A stretch of 64,000 nt of DNA from Gracilimonas sp965227215 (GCA_965227215.1 OZ245729.1:1054001-1118000); one strand, 5' to 3'. Positions 1 to 8,605 are shown, numbered from the stretch's first letter. The notes: generated by a model not told the origin, from the sequence alone. Program-made: numbers and translations.

Positions 1-38
1 CCCACACCAATAAATCCGATTAAGTAAAGCCAATCCAT
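1..38 (-). CDS. Start of a membrane protein, cut by the window edge
   Basis: An ATG on the minus strand at 38-36 opens a frame that stays open to the window edge and reads MDWLYLIGFIGVG, a hydrophobic stretch typical of a first membrane helix. A purine-rich AAAAGGG sits a few bases upstream, a reasonable ribosome binding site. Only about 12 codons are visible, so the product cannot be named. It is divergent from umuDC, and the shared spacer of about 130 bp would hold both promoters. Confidence 0.45.
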   Translation of the reverse strand, partial: MDWLYLIGFIGV

Positions 39-86
39 ATTGCCCTTTTGATTTGCGCTAATATTATATCCTGATTTTCGATTAGC

Positions 87-112
87 AAACTAAATCTTTG
101 AGATTATAGTTT
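87..112. promoter_or_regulatory. Candidate operator upstream of umuDC
   Basis: An imperfect inverted repeat, AAACTAAATC and GATTATAGTTT around a 5-base centre, lies about 60 bp upstream of the umuD start in the spacer between divergent genes. umuDC operons are usually repressed by LexA, so a LexA-type operator is plausible. The sequence does not match the E. coli or Bacillus SOS boxes, and I know no consensus for this group. It is inferred from symmetry and position only. Confidence 0.3.
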
Positions 113-171
113 ACTCTTTCCGGCGATACACATATTTTACACATATAATTTATATAAGCAAAGAGGTATGT

Positions 172-606
172 ATGGAGGGACTGAAAATTTACCAGGGAGG
201 ATCGGCCAAAAAACAGCGAAACAAGGTAAAGCTTTCGCAAAAAGCCGAAACCGGATTTGTATCGCCGGCCGCCGATCACCTTCAAAAACCGTTGGATTTG
301 GAAGAATTGATTGTACACCGTCCCGCTGCTACGTTTTATGTGCGGGCCGAGGGAAATGCGATGAAGGCATCGGGGGTGCAGGATGGAGACATCCTTGTGG
401 TGGACCGATCCGTACATCCAACAGATGGAAATATTGTAATAGCTGCGATCGAAGAGGAGCCCGTAATCAGGAGGCTGGTTAAGAGAGGGTCGCGGCTATT
501 TTTAATCTCTGATGATGCCCGGTTTGAACCCATCACCATTCATCCCGACACCAACTGGCTCATTTGGGGTGTAATCACGCACGTCATTCACCGGTATGAA
601 GTATGA
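172..606 (+). CDS. umuD: UmuD-like protein lacking the Ser-Lys catalytic dyad
   Basis: This 144-residue protein aligns along its length with UmuD, the S24/LexA-fold partner of DNA polymerase V; shared landmarks are the SPAAD segment (31-35), the DGD turn (71-73) and the DGNIVIAA strand (85-92). In E. coli UmuD, Ser60 (in GDSM) and Lys97 form the dyad that cleaves UmuD to UmuD'. Here the serine position is Ala63 (GNAM, codon GCG) and the lysine position is Arg100 (VIRRL). The cleavage-site Cys-Gly is Thr27-Gly28. The protein therefore should not self-cleave. AAGAGG lies 5 bases before the ATG. The stop overlaps the umuC start (ATGA), so the pair is translationally coupled. Family assignment is firm; the functional consequence is inferred. 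Confidence 0.9.
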   Translation: MEGLKIYQGGSAKKQRNKVKLSQKAETGFVSPAADHLQKPLDLEELIVHRPAATFYVRAEGNAMKASGVQDGDILVVDRSVHPTDGNIVIAAIEEEPVIRRLVKRGSRLFLISDDARFEPITIHPDTNWLIWGVITHVIHRYEV

Positions 607-1937
607 TCCTGAACCTCGAAAATTTCAATAACCGGAGCACCATCGCGTATGCGATGATTGACTGCAATAACTTCTATGCTTCATGCGAACGCGTGTTCAA
701 TCCTGCATTGGAAGGCAAACCAATTGTAATTCTCTCCAATAACGACGGTTGCGTAATTGCCCGTTCAGAGGAAGCCAAAGACCTCGACATCCCAATGGGA
801 GCACCGGAGTTTAAGTACCGTACATTTTTCAGAGAAAAGAATGTTATTGTGCGATCCTCAAACTATCCGCTGTATGGAGATATGTCGAACCGGGTTATGA
901 AAACCTTGCGATATCTCACCCACGATATTGAGGTATATAGTATTGATGAAGCTTTTGCCGAAGTTTCCACTAATACCTTTTCTGATTTAGAAGAGTATGG
1001 CCGCCACATTAAAGAAACTGTTTATCGGTGGACAGGAATTCCGGTTTCCGTGGGTATTGCCCCAAGTAAAACACTGGCAAAAATTGCTAACGAAACAGCG
1101 AAGCGAAATCCCGATTACAATGGTGTTTTGAGTTTATGTGAGAACCCTGTCGTAGATCAAATTCTTAAAAATATGCCCCTGCAAAAAGTGTGGGGAATCG
1201 GGCATGGGTTAACAGTAAGGTTGAACCGATTTGATGTAAAAACGGCCTACGACCTTAAACAGAAAGTTGATTATAAACGATGGGTACGAAAACATTTGAA
1301 TGTGACAGGGCTTCGAACGGTACTGGAACTCAACGGACTCCCCTGTATGAAGCTCAGCGATGCCCTCGATTCCCGTAAAGGCATTCTTACCTCACGCATG
1401 TTCGGCAAACCTCTGTACGATCTTGAACCCATTCAGGAAGCGGTGTCTACTTATATCAGTCGTGCCGCAGAAAAGCTGCGGGCACAAAAAAGCGTGGCTT
1501 CCTGCATGCATATAACTCTGATTGGAGACCGCTACGACAACCTGAAGGGGAAGTATAAATATGGTGGCGGTCACTTTTTCCAGGTTCCCACGGCCCACAC
1601 ACCAACCATGATTCAAGCCGGAATGGCCATTTCAAAATCTGTATTCCAACCGGATACCAAATACAAAAAAGCTGCGGTGATGTTAACCGGAATCGTGCCG
1701 CATAGTGAAGTACAAATGGATTTATTTGATCCTGAATTATATACTCAGAAGCAGTTTCACTTAATGAATTGTATCGATCGGATTAACACACGCCACGGCA
1801 GAAACACAGCTGCTTTTGCTGCTACCGGTCAACACCGTAAAAACAGCCAAGAGGCCAGCTGGAAAATGAACCAGAACTATCTGAGTAAACGATATACCAC
1901 GGAGTGGAAAGACATCATGACGGCTAAAGCAAAGTGA
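603..1937 (+). CDS. umuC: DNA polymerase V catalytic subunit UmuC (Y-family)
   Basis: A 444-residue Y-family translesion polymerase, close to the 422 of E. coli UmuC. The first catalytic aspartate is in the MIDCNNFYASCERVF block (Asp20), and the second acidic motif SIDEA is at 113-117 (Asp115-Glu116). These residues bind the two metal ions. The C-terminus carries the short UmuC-type tail with the LSKRYTTEW block (DUF4113-like). With the upstream umuD it forms a two-gene SOS mutagenesis operon. Because the UmuD here looks unable to self-process, control of this polymerase probably differs from the E. coli scheme (inference). Confidence 0.95.
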   Translation: MILNLENFNNRSTIAYAMIDCNNFYASCERVFNPALEGKPIVILSNNDGCVIARSEEAKDLDIPMGAPEFKYRTFFREKNVIVRSSNYPLYGDMSNRVMKTLRYLTHDIEVYSIDEAFAEVSTNTFSDLEEYGRHIKETVYRWTGIPVSVGIAPSKTLAKIANETAKRNPDYNGVLSLCENPVVDQILKNMPLQKVWGIGHGLTVRLNRFDVKTAYDLKQKVDYKRWVRKHLNVTGLRTVLELNGLPCMKLSDALDSRKGILTSRMFGKPLYDLEPIQEAVSTYISRAAEKLRAQKSVASCMHITLIGDRYDNLKGKYKYGGGHFFQVPTAHTPTMIQAGMAISKSVFQPDTKYKKAAVMLTGIVPHSEVQMDLFDPELYTQKQFHLMNCIDRINTRHGRNTAAFAATGQHRKNSQEASWKMNQNYLSKRYTTEWKDIMTAKAK

Positions 1938-2003
1938 GGGGTGATGAAGTGATAAGTAATATTATTTTAGGATCACTTCATCACTCTTCACTTCATCACT
2001 TTA
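1935..2003. repeat. Intergenic palindrome with 8-bp phased arms, between umuC and an oxidase gene
   Basis: Between the converging umuC and FAD-oxidase genes lies a perfect 13-bp inverted repeat, GTGATGAAGTGAT at 1941-1953 and its complement at 1972-1984. The right arm is then repeated directly (1988-2000). Read on the minus strand, the right side is a run of AAGTGATG, AAGTGAAG, AGTGATG and AAGTGATC, words of 7-8 bp. It may act as a bidirectional terminator, but there is no clean T tract. It shares its grammar with the elements at 42535 and 59699. Confidence 0.7.
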
Positions 2004-3113
2004 TAACTCTGCCATTATGCTAGCCGCTTCTTTGCCCAACTGCATGCCTAAGGCTACCCCCATTCCACTGAGGCCGGCCACCACCAATGTCTTACTACTG
2101 ATACGCTTCAGCACCGGGCTTTTAGTGCTCGTAAAACCCATAATTCCTGACCATTCGGTGTCAATTTCCCAACCCTTGGGAAGTCTCAAAACATCGTTAG
2201 CGAAAGATATGAGGCTTTTCTTGATCTTTTGATTTGTGCCGAATTCAGTTGTTGTTTCAACATCAATGTCTAAACTTCGGGCTCCCCCGAGAAGAAACCT
2301 ATCCCCCTCCACTCCCCGAAAATAATAGTAACCACGGTCAAAATGATAGGTTCCCTTCCATTCCAGATCCGGGATGGGTTTTGTAACAAACACAAATCCA
2401 CGCCCCGGCTTTATATCAATATCGTCGAGAAGGGTTGAAGTGAATGAATTAGTGGCTACAGCCAATTGACCTCCCTGGAGCTCAATGCCATTTTCAAGAA
2501 TGAGCATGCCATTCCCCTGATCTATTCTCTCTACCTGCGATTGCCACCTGAACTCTACACCTGCTGTCAGGTTCTTTTCATAAAGGGTGCGCATCATTTT
2601 ACCGGGATGAAGGCATCCTTCGTGCTTTATGCTAATTGCGGGAAACCCATTATGCTCACACTTTTGGTAGACTTCTTCTATTTCTGCAGCTTCCCGTAGC
2701 CACCGGTTACAAATATCGAGGTGTTCCAAAGCCTGCTCATAAACCCCGGCATCAGTAAAAATTTCGTAAGCACCCGGTTCCCGGTAACCGATATTTTCAT
2801 CACCCAGTGTCTGGCGCAGTAAACCCAGCCCATGTATTCTTCTGCGAATACGATCGATAATCTTTTCCTCTTCCTCAATCTCCATATCCGCCATGTGCTC
2901 GGTAACCGAACCAAAGCATGCGAAGCCGGCATTTCGGGTACTGGCTCCGATGGGATAGAAACCACGATCTACGACCAACACTTTTTTGTCCGAGTTCTCT
3001 TTTTTAAAGAAATGAGCAATAGACTGGCCCGTTAAACCGGCACCAAGCACAATTAAGTCAAACTTCCGGACATATAATTCGGATTCCCAATAAGATCGTT
3101 CTGCTTGTATCAT
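2001..3113 (-). CDS. FAD-dependent oxidoreductase, DAO family
   Basis: A 370-residue flavoprotein of the D-amino-acid oxidase/glycine oxidase superfamily. The dinucleotide-binding GxGxxG is in the N-terminal block LIVLGAGLTGQSIAHF (about 20-35), followed by the acidic end of strand 2 (VLVVDRG). The C-terminal FAD-contacting block is VVAGLSGMGVALGMQLG. The family oxidises primary or secondary amines or amino acids; the substrate cannot be read from the sequence. It is the second gene of a minus-strand pair: its ATG overlaps the stop of the M20 peptidase gene by four bases, so the two are co-translated and may act on the same class of acylated or N-substituted amino acids (inference). Confidence 0.8.
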   Translation of the reverse strand: MIQAERSYWESELYVRKFDLIVLGAGLTGQSIAHFFKKENSDKKVLVVDRGFYPIGASTRNAGFACFGSVTEHMADMEIEEEEKIIDRIRRRIHGLGLLRQTLGDENIGYREPGAYEIFTDAGVYEQALEHLDICNRWLREAAEIEEVYQKCEHNGFPAISIKHEGCLHPGKMMRTLYEKNLTAGVEFRWQSQVERIDQGNGMLILENGIELQGGQLAVATNSFTSTLLDDIDIKPGRGFVFVTKPIPDLEWKGTYHFDRGYYYFRGVEGDRFLLGGARSLDIDVETTTEFGTNQKIKKSLISFANDVLRLPKGWEIDTEWSGIMGFTSTKSPVLKRISSKTLVVAGLSGMGVALGMQLGKEAASIMAEL

Positions 3114-4294
3114 ATGTGATCAAAAACTAAAGAAGCCATGAGCGGAGTTGCAACCTCAAAAAACCGATCATCTACATTGTATTTTGGATGATGCCAGGGG
3201 TACGTGGAATCTGATTCTTCGCTTCCGCTTCCTACAAAAAAGAATGCTCCGGGAAAATGCTGCTGATAAAACGCAAAATCCTCACCGGCCATAATGGGGC
3301 GTCTTAACTCAATAGCTGATTCCTCATTAAATAAATTTGTCATAGAGCGGAGTACCGTATTGGCCTCCTTTTCAGTATTTATAACAGGCGGATATCCTTT
3401 GTTAAAACTAAAAGTGTAGCTTCCTCCCGCCGATTCTGTAATTCCTTTTGCCAATGCTTCCAATCTGTTTTTTACTAACTCTGCCGTTTCAGCCGTAAGG
3501 GTTCTGGCTGTTCCCCACAGTTTAACTTTTTCAGGAATAATATTGTGAGCCGTACCTCCCTCAACCCTTCCGACCGTTACCACAACGGGCTCGGTTGGGT
3601 CTACACTTCGGCTGGCTATGGTTTGAACCCCGTTGATATACTGAGCAGATAATACGACCGGATCAATGGCTTCGTGAGCTCTGGCGGCATGCCCTCCTTT
3701 ACCTATAATTTCAACTTCGAACTCATCGGGAGCCGCCATTAACGGTCCAACTTTGGTCGCGATTGTTCCGGGCTTGTGCATCGGAGAAGTATGCAATCCA
3801 TAAATAGCCTGTACTCCCTGATCCTGAAGAAACCCCGTTTCACTTAGAAGCCTCCCACCTCCGGGCAATTTCTCCTCCCCGGGTTGAAATACAAGCAGCA
3901 CTTTTCCTTCAATTTCAGCCTGAAGCTCCTTCAAAATTTTAGCAGCCGTTAGCAGGTTGGAAGTGTGAGCGTCGTGCCCGCAACAGTGTGCAGCACCCGG
4001 GTTTTGGGAGATAAAATCTTTTTTGGCTTCACCAGTCTCCTCCATAGCCAGCGCATCAATATCTGCCCGGAGAGCAATAACCCGATCCGATTTTTTTGCG
4101 CCTTCTATTATTCCCACACAACCTGTTTCAAGAGGACTTTCATATGGAATGCCGAGTTTCTCCAACTCAGATTTAATGAACTTCGTAGTTTCAAATTCCT
4201 TGTAACTCACCTCCGGATGTTTGTGCAAATACCTGCGGGTTTCTACCGCGTACTGAACGTATTTTTCGGCTAGTTTCTTAATTTGGGAATGCAT
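3110..4294 (-). CDS. M20 family amidohydrolase (HipO/N-acyl-amino acid hydrolase type)
   Basis: A metal-dependent hydrolase of the M20D group, which removes acyl groups from N-acyl amino acids, hippurate or similar amides. Visible landmarks are the metal-site block AHCCGHDAHT, the catalytic glutamate block FQPGEE, and the GKGGHAARAHEAIDP dimerisation-domain signature. I start it at the ATG at 4294 (MHSQIKKLAEKY), giving about 394 residues, the family norm. An in-frame ATG at 4348 would add 18 residues that look unrelated to the family. There is no signal peptide, so it is cytoplasmic. It leads a two-gene operon with the FAD oxidase. Confidence 0.88.
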   Translation of the reverse strand: MHSQIKKLAEKYVQYAVETRRYLHKHPEVSYKEFETTKFIKSELEKLGIPYESPLETGCVGIIEGAKKSDRVIALRADIDALAMEETGEAKKDFISQNPGAAHCCGHDAHTSNLLTAAKILKELQAEIEGKVLLVFQPGEEKLPGGGRLLSETGFLQDQGVQAIYGLHTSPMHKPGTIATKVGPLMAAPDEFEVEIIGKGGHAARAHEAIDPVVLSAQYINGVQTIASRSVDPTEPVVVTVGRVEGGTAHNIIPEKVKLWGTARTLTAETAELVKNRLEALAKGITESAGGSYTFSFNKGYPPVINTEKEANTVLRSMTNLFNEESAIELRRPIMAGEDFAFYQQHFPGAFFFVGSGSEESDSTYPWHHPKYNVDDRFFEVATPLMASLVFDHI

Positions 4295-4404
4295 GCGTAT
4301 CCTATGAATTCTAACTTTAGCTGATGATAAGGATATTATCTGATTCAACGTAACCTTTACAGCATCGAATCGTACCTTAACAGGTTATTAAAATAGAAGG
4401 ACAC

Positions 4405-5661
4405 ATGAAGAGAACATCCTGGGAAATAATATTAGCCGGCCTTTTTTTTATAGGCATTGCCCTATACATCGTTGGGCAACACTCTACACCTGAAAAACCT
4501 AAACGATCAGCCTTTGCAACGGATAGCATCCGCATAAACATTGACGGAGAAAAGTTACATGTTGTTGAGCTCAAGAAACTCGAAAATCTTGAAAACTTGG
4601 AGAACCTGAAGAATCTCGAGAACCTTAAAAACCTCGAAAACCTCAAGAATATCACAAATTTCTTACCGATGGAAATTCAGGAAGAAATTGAAACTGAAAT
4701 CAATAAGGCCCTTGAAGAGCTTGAGCAGGATGGTATTGAGGTTGACATCAATCATGAAGAAGGAATTGTATCTATCAACAAAGAAATGACAGCAAGCCCC
4801 GGAAACTGGACGATGGTTTCGCCGGGTGTTTTTGCTTACGTAAAAGAGTTTGACGCTTCAAACGTAAAATCAACAAATATTACACTTCCTTTTGGATCTA
4901 TCACCATAAAAGGCAGTCAGGATAATCAAATCAAGTTTTCAGTTGAAGCCTCAGGACAGGTTTCCACCAGAGCCGATCTCGAGTCAAGAATCAATACTTC
5001 TGCCAGCACCCTTTCAGGTACTGCAAACTTTGAGATCAAAAGTCAGAGAGCGTTGTCAAAAGATCAAAACATACATCTGCAAGCTACTCTGACTATCCCG
5101 GAGAAAATGAAAGTGACTTCCAAAACCCAAGCCGGACATATCAACTCCAGCAATATAACCGGTGAACAAGTGTATGAAACCCAAGGCGGACATATTAGCC
5201 TTGGAAGTGTTAATGGAGATATAAGTGCAAAGACAAGCGGAGGGCATATAACTGTAAACAATTCGGAAGGAAAACTTAACCTGCGCTCTTTGGGCGGACA
5301 TATTAAGGCGCAGAATATTATCGGTTCTGTTACCATGGAAACCTCAGGTGGTAACTTAAGTGCAGAAAATGTTTCGGGATTTGTTGAGGCTCAGACAAAT
5401 GGCGGTAATATTGAGCTTCACTTTGTGGATGTGCAACATTCATCCCGGGCAAATACCGGTGCCGGAACTATATCCGTTATTGTTCCACAATCAACCAACG
5501 CAACGTTTGATTTATCCGGGAATAAAGTCGAAATAGGAGACCATCTCAGTTTTCAGGGCACACAATCAATGGGGGCTGCCAAGGGAACCATTGGCACTGG
5601 GAAAGCCTCTGTCTCTGCTAAAACCAACTATGGCAAAGTGATTTTGAAATCGTCTGACTGA
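4405..5661 (+). CDS. Anchored DUF4097-like beta-repeat protein with a Leu-x-Asn repeat
   Basis: 418 residues. Residues 7-24 form a single hydrophobic anchor, probably leaving the rest outside the cytoplasm. Residues 59-85 are nine consecutive triplets of the form L/I-E/K/T-N. The second half (about 190-415) contains recurrent GGHI/GGNI turns roughly every 18-20 residues, as in DUF4097 putative-adhesin domains, which are predicted right-handed beta solenoids. AGAAGGA precedes the ATG. It stands alone between a minus-strand operon and mnmD. Function is unknown; the DUF4097 assignment is from the repeat pattern, not a search. The triplet repeat is discussed in the findings. Confidence 0.75.
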   Translation: MKRTSWEIILAGLFFIGIALYIVGQHSTPEKPKRSAFATDSIRINIDGEKLHVVELKKLENLENLENLKNLENLKNLENLKNITNFLPMEIQEEIETEINKALEELEQDGIEVDINHEEGIVSINKEMTASPGNWTMVSPGVFAYVKEFDASNVKSTNITLPFGSITIKGSQDNQIKFSVEASGQVSTRADLESRINTSASTLSGTANFEIKSQRALSKDQNIHLQATLTIPEKMKVTSKTQAGHINSSNITGEQVYETQGGHISLGSVNGDISAKTSGGHITVNNSEGKLNLRSLGGHIKAQNIIGSVTMETSGGNLSAENVSGFVEAQTNGGNIELHFVDVQHSSRANTGAGTISVIVPQSTNATFDLSGNKVEIGDHLSFQGTQSMGAAKGTIGTGKASVSAKTNYGKVILKSSD

Positions 5662-5714
5662 GCATCCAATCAAGGTATTTTCTATACGCTCAATGATGCC
5701 TTATCTTAGGCGCT

Positions 5715-6482
5715 ATGACACCTACAATTCACCAGACCAAAGACGGCTCTTCTACACTCTATTCAGATACTTTTGAACAATTTTATCACAACCCGAATGG
5801 AGCCGCCTCAGAAAGCCTGCACGTATTTTTTAAAACCCCGGGGTTGATTTCAACTCTGGATAAAGCTGAATCACTAACTGTTCTGGAAATTGGTTTTGGA
5901 ACCGGGCTGAATTTCCTGCTACTCCTTGATATCATTAAACAGAAAGGGCTCAATATGCCCATAGAGTTTTGGTCGATTGAGGCTTTTCCCGTTAGCAGAT
6001 CCACTGCTTCTGAGTTCAATTTCAAAGAGCATCTTAAACAACCGGAGCTCAACAATCTGCTACCAAACATATTTGATGAACTCAAACCCGGACTGAATAA
6101 GATACACCCCCTGCCGAATCTGAATGTAAAGCTGAATCTTTTTTATGGAAAATTTGAAGATTTTATTCCAGCGAATTTACAAGCCGATTTTATCTTTCAT
6201 GACCCTTTTTCACCGGAAGTAAATGAAGAGCTTTGGACCGCAGACACATTCACCAAGCTGGCCTCTTATTCTTCTGATCAAGCAATTCTTGCCACCTATT
6301 GTGCAGCTTCGAAAGCGCGTGGAGCCATGTGTGCAGCAGGGTGGAAAGTTGCACGATCACAAGGCGCTTTGGGTAAACGGGAAATGACTGTTGCCTCTCT
6401 TTCATCTGAAATGCTTTCAGGTTTTAAACGCGTGAATGAAGAAAGGTTAGCCGAACGGTATGAAAGCGGAGATTTTGACTAA
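5715..6482 (+). CDS. mnmD: tRNA wobble-uridine methyltransferase MnmD
   Basis: 255 residues matching the methyltransferase half of E. coli MnmC (DUF752). It uses S-adenosylmethionine to make 5-methylaminomethyl-2-thiouridine at position 34 of certain tRNAs. Family landmarks: DGSSTLYS near the N-terminus, the YHNPNGAASESLHVF segment, the SAM-binding LEIGFGTGLNFLL (about 59-71), and the catalytic-loop HDPFSPEVNEELW. The FAD-dependent oxidase half of MnmC is absent, as in the stand-alone MnmD described in Gram-positives. Single gene on the plus strand, converging with engB with about 18 bp between stops. Confidence 0.9.
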   Translation: MTPTIHQTKDGSSTLYSDTFEQFYHNPNGAASESLHVFFKTPGLISTLDKAESLTVLEIGFGTGLNFLLLLDIIKQKGLNMPIEFWSIEAFPVSRSTASEFNFKEHLKQPELNNLLPNIFDELKPGLNKIHPLPNLNVKLNLFYGKFEDFIPANLQADFIFHDPFSPEVNEELWTADTFTKLASYSSDQAILATYCAASKARGAMCAAGWKVARSQGALGKREMTVASLSSEMLSGFKRVNEERLAERYESGDFD

Positions 6483-6500
6483 CTAAGAATAAAATCCGGT

Positions 6501-7100
6501 TTACTTTGAGTGATTGACAAACTCTGTAATCAGGTCTTTTATCTCAGGAATACCGTCTCTTGAATCTGATGAATAAGGCAAAATCGGAATTTCTATATTC
6601 ATTTCTTTCAGGATGCGCCGAACTCTTGCTTTCGATTGATTTACTTTATTCCTGGAGATTTTGTCTGATTTTGAAAGCACCACCGAAAAGGGTTTCTCAT
6701 TCATAGCCATCCAATAGAAAAAATCTTCATCAAGCTGGCTGGGTTCATGGCGCACGTCTACAACGTGAAGAATTAAACTAAGCGACTCCCGATCCAACAA
6801 GTAATTTCGGATGTTTTTACCCCAGCGTTCCCTCTCTTTTTTTGGAACCTTGGCATATCCGTATCCCGGCAGATCAACCATAAAAAACTCGTTTCCTACT
6901 TTATAGTAGTTCATCTGCTGGGTCTTTCCCGGTACATTTGAAGTCCGGGCAATATTCTTCTTATTCAGAAGAGCATTAATCAGGGAAGATTTTCCGACAT
7001 TAGACCGTCCGGCAAAACATACCTCAGGCAAGGTTGCCGGTGGGCATTCTTCAAGTTTAGTAGCGCTGGTAATGAATTTAGGCTGGGCGTTAAACATCAC
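6501..7100 (-). CDS. engB: Ribosome biogenesis GTPase EngB (YsxC/YihA)
   Basis: A 199-residue TrmE-Era-EngA-EngB family GTPase needed for assembly of the 50S ribosomal subunit. G1 is GRSNVGKSS (about 31-39), G2 lies in the TSNVPGKTQ region, G3 is DLPGYG, and G4 appears as LSKSDK in place of the usual NKxD-like form. The compact length without a KH domain separates it from Era and Der. Its start overlaps the purF stop by four bases (ATGA), so it is the second gene of a purF-engB pair. Confidence 0.93.
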   Translation of the reverse strand: MMFNAQPKFITSATKLEECPPATLPEVCFAGRSNVGKSSLINALLNKKNIARTSNVPGKTQQMNYYKVGNEFFMVDLPGYGYAKVPKKERERWGKNIRNYLLDRESLSLILHVVDVRHEPSQLDEDFFYWMAMNEKPFSVVLSKSDKISRNKVNQSKARVRRILKEMNIEIPILPYSSDSRDGIPEIKDLITEFVNHSK

Positions 7101-8605
7101 ACCAACTCGTTCTCTTCTTTCTCAACACCGAAGTTTACGGGAACCGGATAATTACCTGTAAAACATGCCGTACAATAATCATGTCCGGAAGGGTTAGCCT
7201 CTTTTACGGCATCAACCAGTCCATCTGCGGATAAATAACGAAGACTGTCTACCCCAATTTCTTTTGCCATTTTCTCAATATCCCGGTCAAACTTATTGGC
7301 AATTAATTCATTGGGGGTCGGGAAGTCCATCCCGTAATAACAGGGACTGATAATCGGAGGCGAACTTACCAGAAAGTGGATTTGAGCCGGGTTACATTCT
7401 CTGATCATATCAACCAGATAGCGGGAAGTGGTTCCTCGCACAATCGAGTCATCTACAATAATAACAACACGCCCCTCAATTACACCACGAACGGGGTTAA
7501 ACTTGGTTCTCACTTTCTGTTCACGGGATTTTTGTCCCGGTGAGATAAAAGTCCGACCCACGTAATGGTTTCTAATCAAGCCGATATCATACTTGCATTC
7601 GTTGCCTAATTTATTGCTTTCGCTTGCATACCCAAGGGCGGCCGTGTTACTGGAATCCGGCACCGAAATTACTACCGGTTTCTTACCCGTTGTATTGTTC
7701 TTGACAACATCGGTTAACGGGTGTTCTTTGGCTAATTGTTTACCAAGATTCCGACGAATCTTATCTACCATCTCACCAAAAATCTTGCTATCCGGGCGAG
7801 AGAAATACACATATTCAAAAATACACTGACTAGTACCCGTCCCTTCTTTTGCCGGGATATGGTACGACTTGGGCTCATTGTTTTCGTCGGCATCCTTGTC
7901 AATCACGACCACCTCACCGGGCTGAACATCCCGAATGTACTCGGCATTATTGATATCAAAAGCGCAGGTTTCGCTGGACACACAGTATGCACCATCTACC
8001 TTACCCAGAGCAAGAGGACGGAATCCATTGGGATCTCTGACAGCGATCAGTTTATCATCGGTAAGAATAACCAGGCAATACGCCCCTTCAATTTGCTCAA
8101 GGGCGTCCATAATCTGATCCATCTGATCTTCCTTATTGCTGTGCGAAATAAGATGCAGAATTAACTCGGTATCCGAGGTGCTTTGAAAAAGAACGCCTTC
8201 TTTGCGGAACCGCTCACGGATTTGTTTGGCATTGGAAAGGTTTCCGTTGTGCCCGATCGCCAGGTTACCATTCCGGTAGTGTACCCGAAAAGGCTGGATG
8301 TTGGCGGGGTTTTTGGAAGAGCCAGAGGTGGAGTAACGGTTATGCCCTATGGCATTTTTACCTCTCAATATTTTCTTAAACACCTTGGATTTACTGAACA
8401 CATTCAGCACCAATCCAAAGTCTTTGTAAGCCGGCATGGAGTACCGCCCTTTGTCGTCATCAAAATAAGAAGTAACTATTCCGGCCGATTCCTGTCCCCG
8501 GTGCTGTAAAGCGTGCAAACCGTAATAGGTATGTAGGGCTGCATCAGGGTGGTTATAGATACCGTAGATTCCACAATATTCGCGAGGCTTGTCGCTCATA
8601 TTCAA
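7097..8605 (-). CDS. purF: Amidophosphoribosyltransferase PurF
   Basis: A 502-residue class-II glutamine amidotransferase catalysing the first committed step of purine synthesis, PRPP plus glutamine to phosphoribosylamine. The glutaminase nucleophile is Cys11 in REYCGIYGIYNH, exposed after removal of a ten-residue propeptide in enzymes of this type. HALQHRGQESAGI follows. The PRPP loop is VVIIVDDSIVRGTTSRYLV (about 365-383). The ATG at 8605 or the one two codons later could both serve. It heads a two-gene operon with engB; no other pur genes are nearby. Confidence 0.95.
   Translation of the reverse strand: MNMSDKPREYCGIYGIYNHPDAALHTYYGLHALQHRGQESAGIVTSYFDDDKGRYSMPAYKDFGLVLNVFSKSKVFKKILRGKNAIGHNRYSTSGSSKNPANIQPFRVHYRNGNLAIGHNGNLSNAKQIRERFRKEGVLFQSTSDTELILHLISHSNKEDQMDQIMDALEQIEGAYCLVILTDDKLIAVRDPNGFRPLALGKVDGAYCVSSETCAFDINNAEYIRDVQPGEVVVIDKDADENNEPKSYHIPAKEGTGTSQCIFEYVYFSRPDSKIFGEMVDKIRRNLGKQLAKEHPLTDVVKNNTTGKKPVVISVPDSSNTAALGYASESNKLGNECKYDIGLIRNHYVGRTFISPGQKSREQKVRTKFNPVRGVIEGRVVIIVDDSIVRGTTSRYLVDMIRECNPAQIHFLVSSPPIISPCYYGMDFPTPNELIANKFDRDIEKMAKEIGVDSLRYLSADGLVDAVKEANPSGHDYCTACFTGNYPVPVNFGVEKEENELV

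Noticed and set aside
168..482. Open frame from an ATG four bases before umuD
   Set aside because: It is out of frame with the clear UmuD homology, and its Cys/Arg-rich product resembles nothing.
1935..2003. Short repeats considered as a CRISPR array
   Set aside because: The 7-8 bp words have no spacers and are arranged as a palindrome; no cas genes are present.
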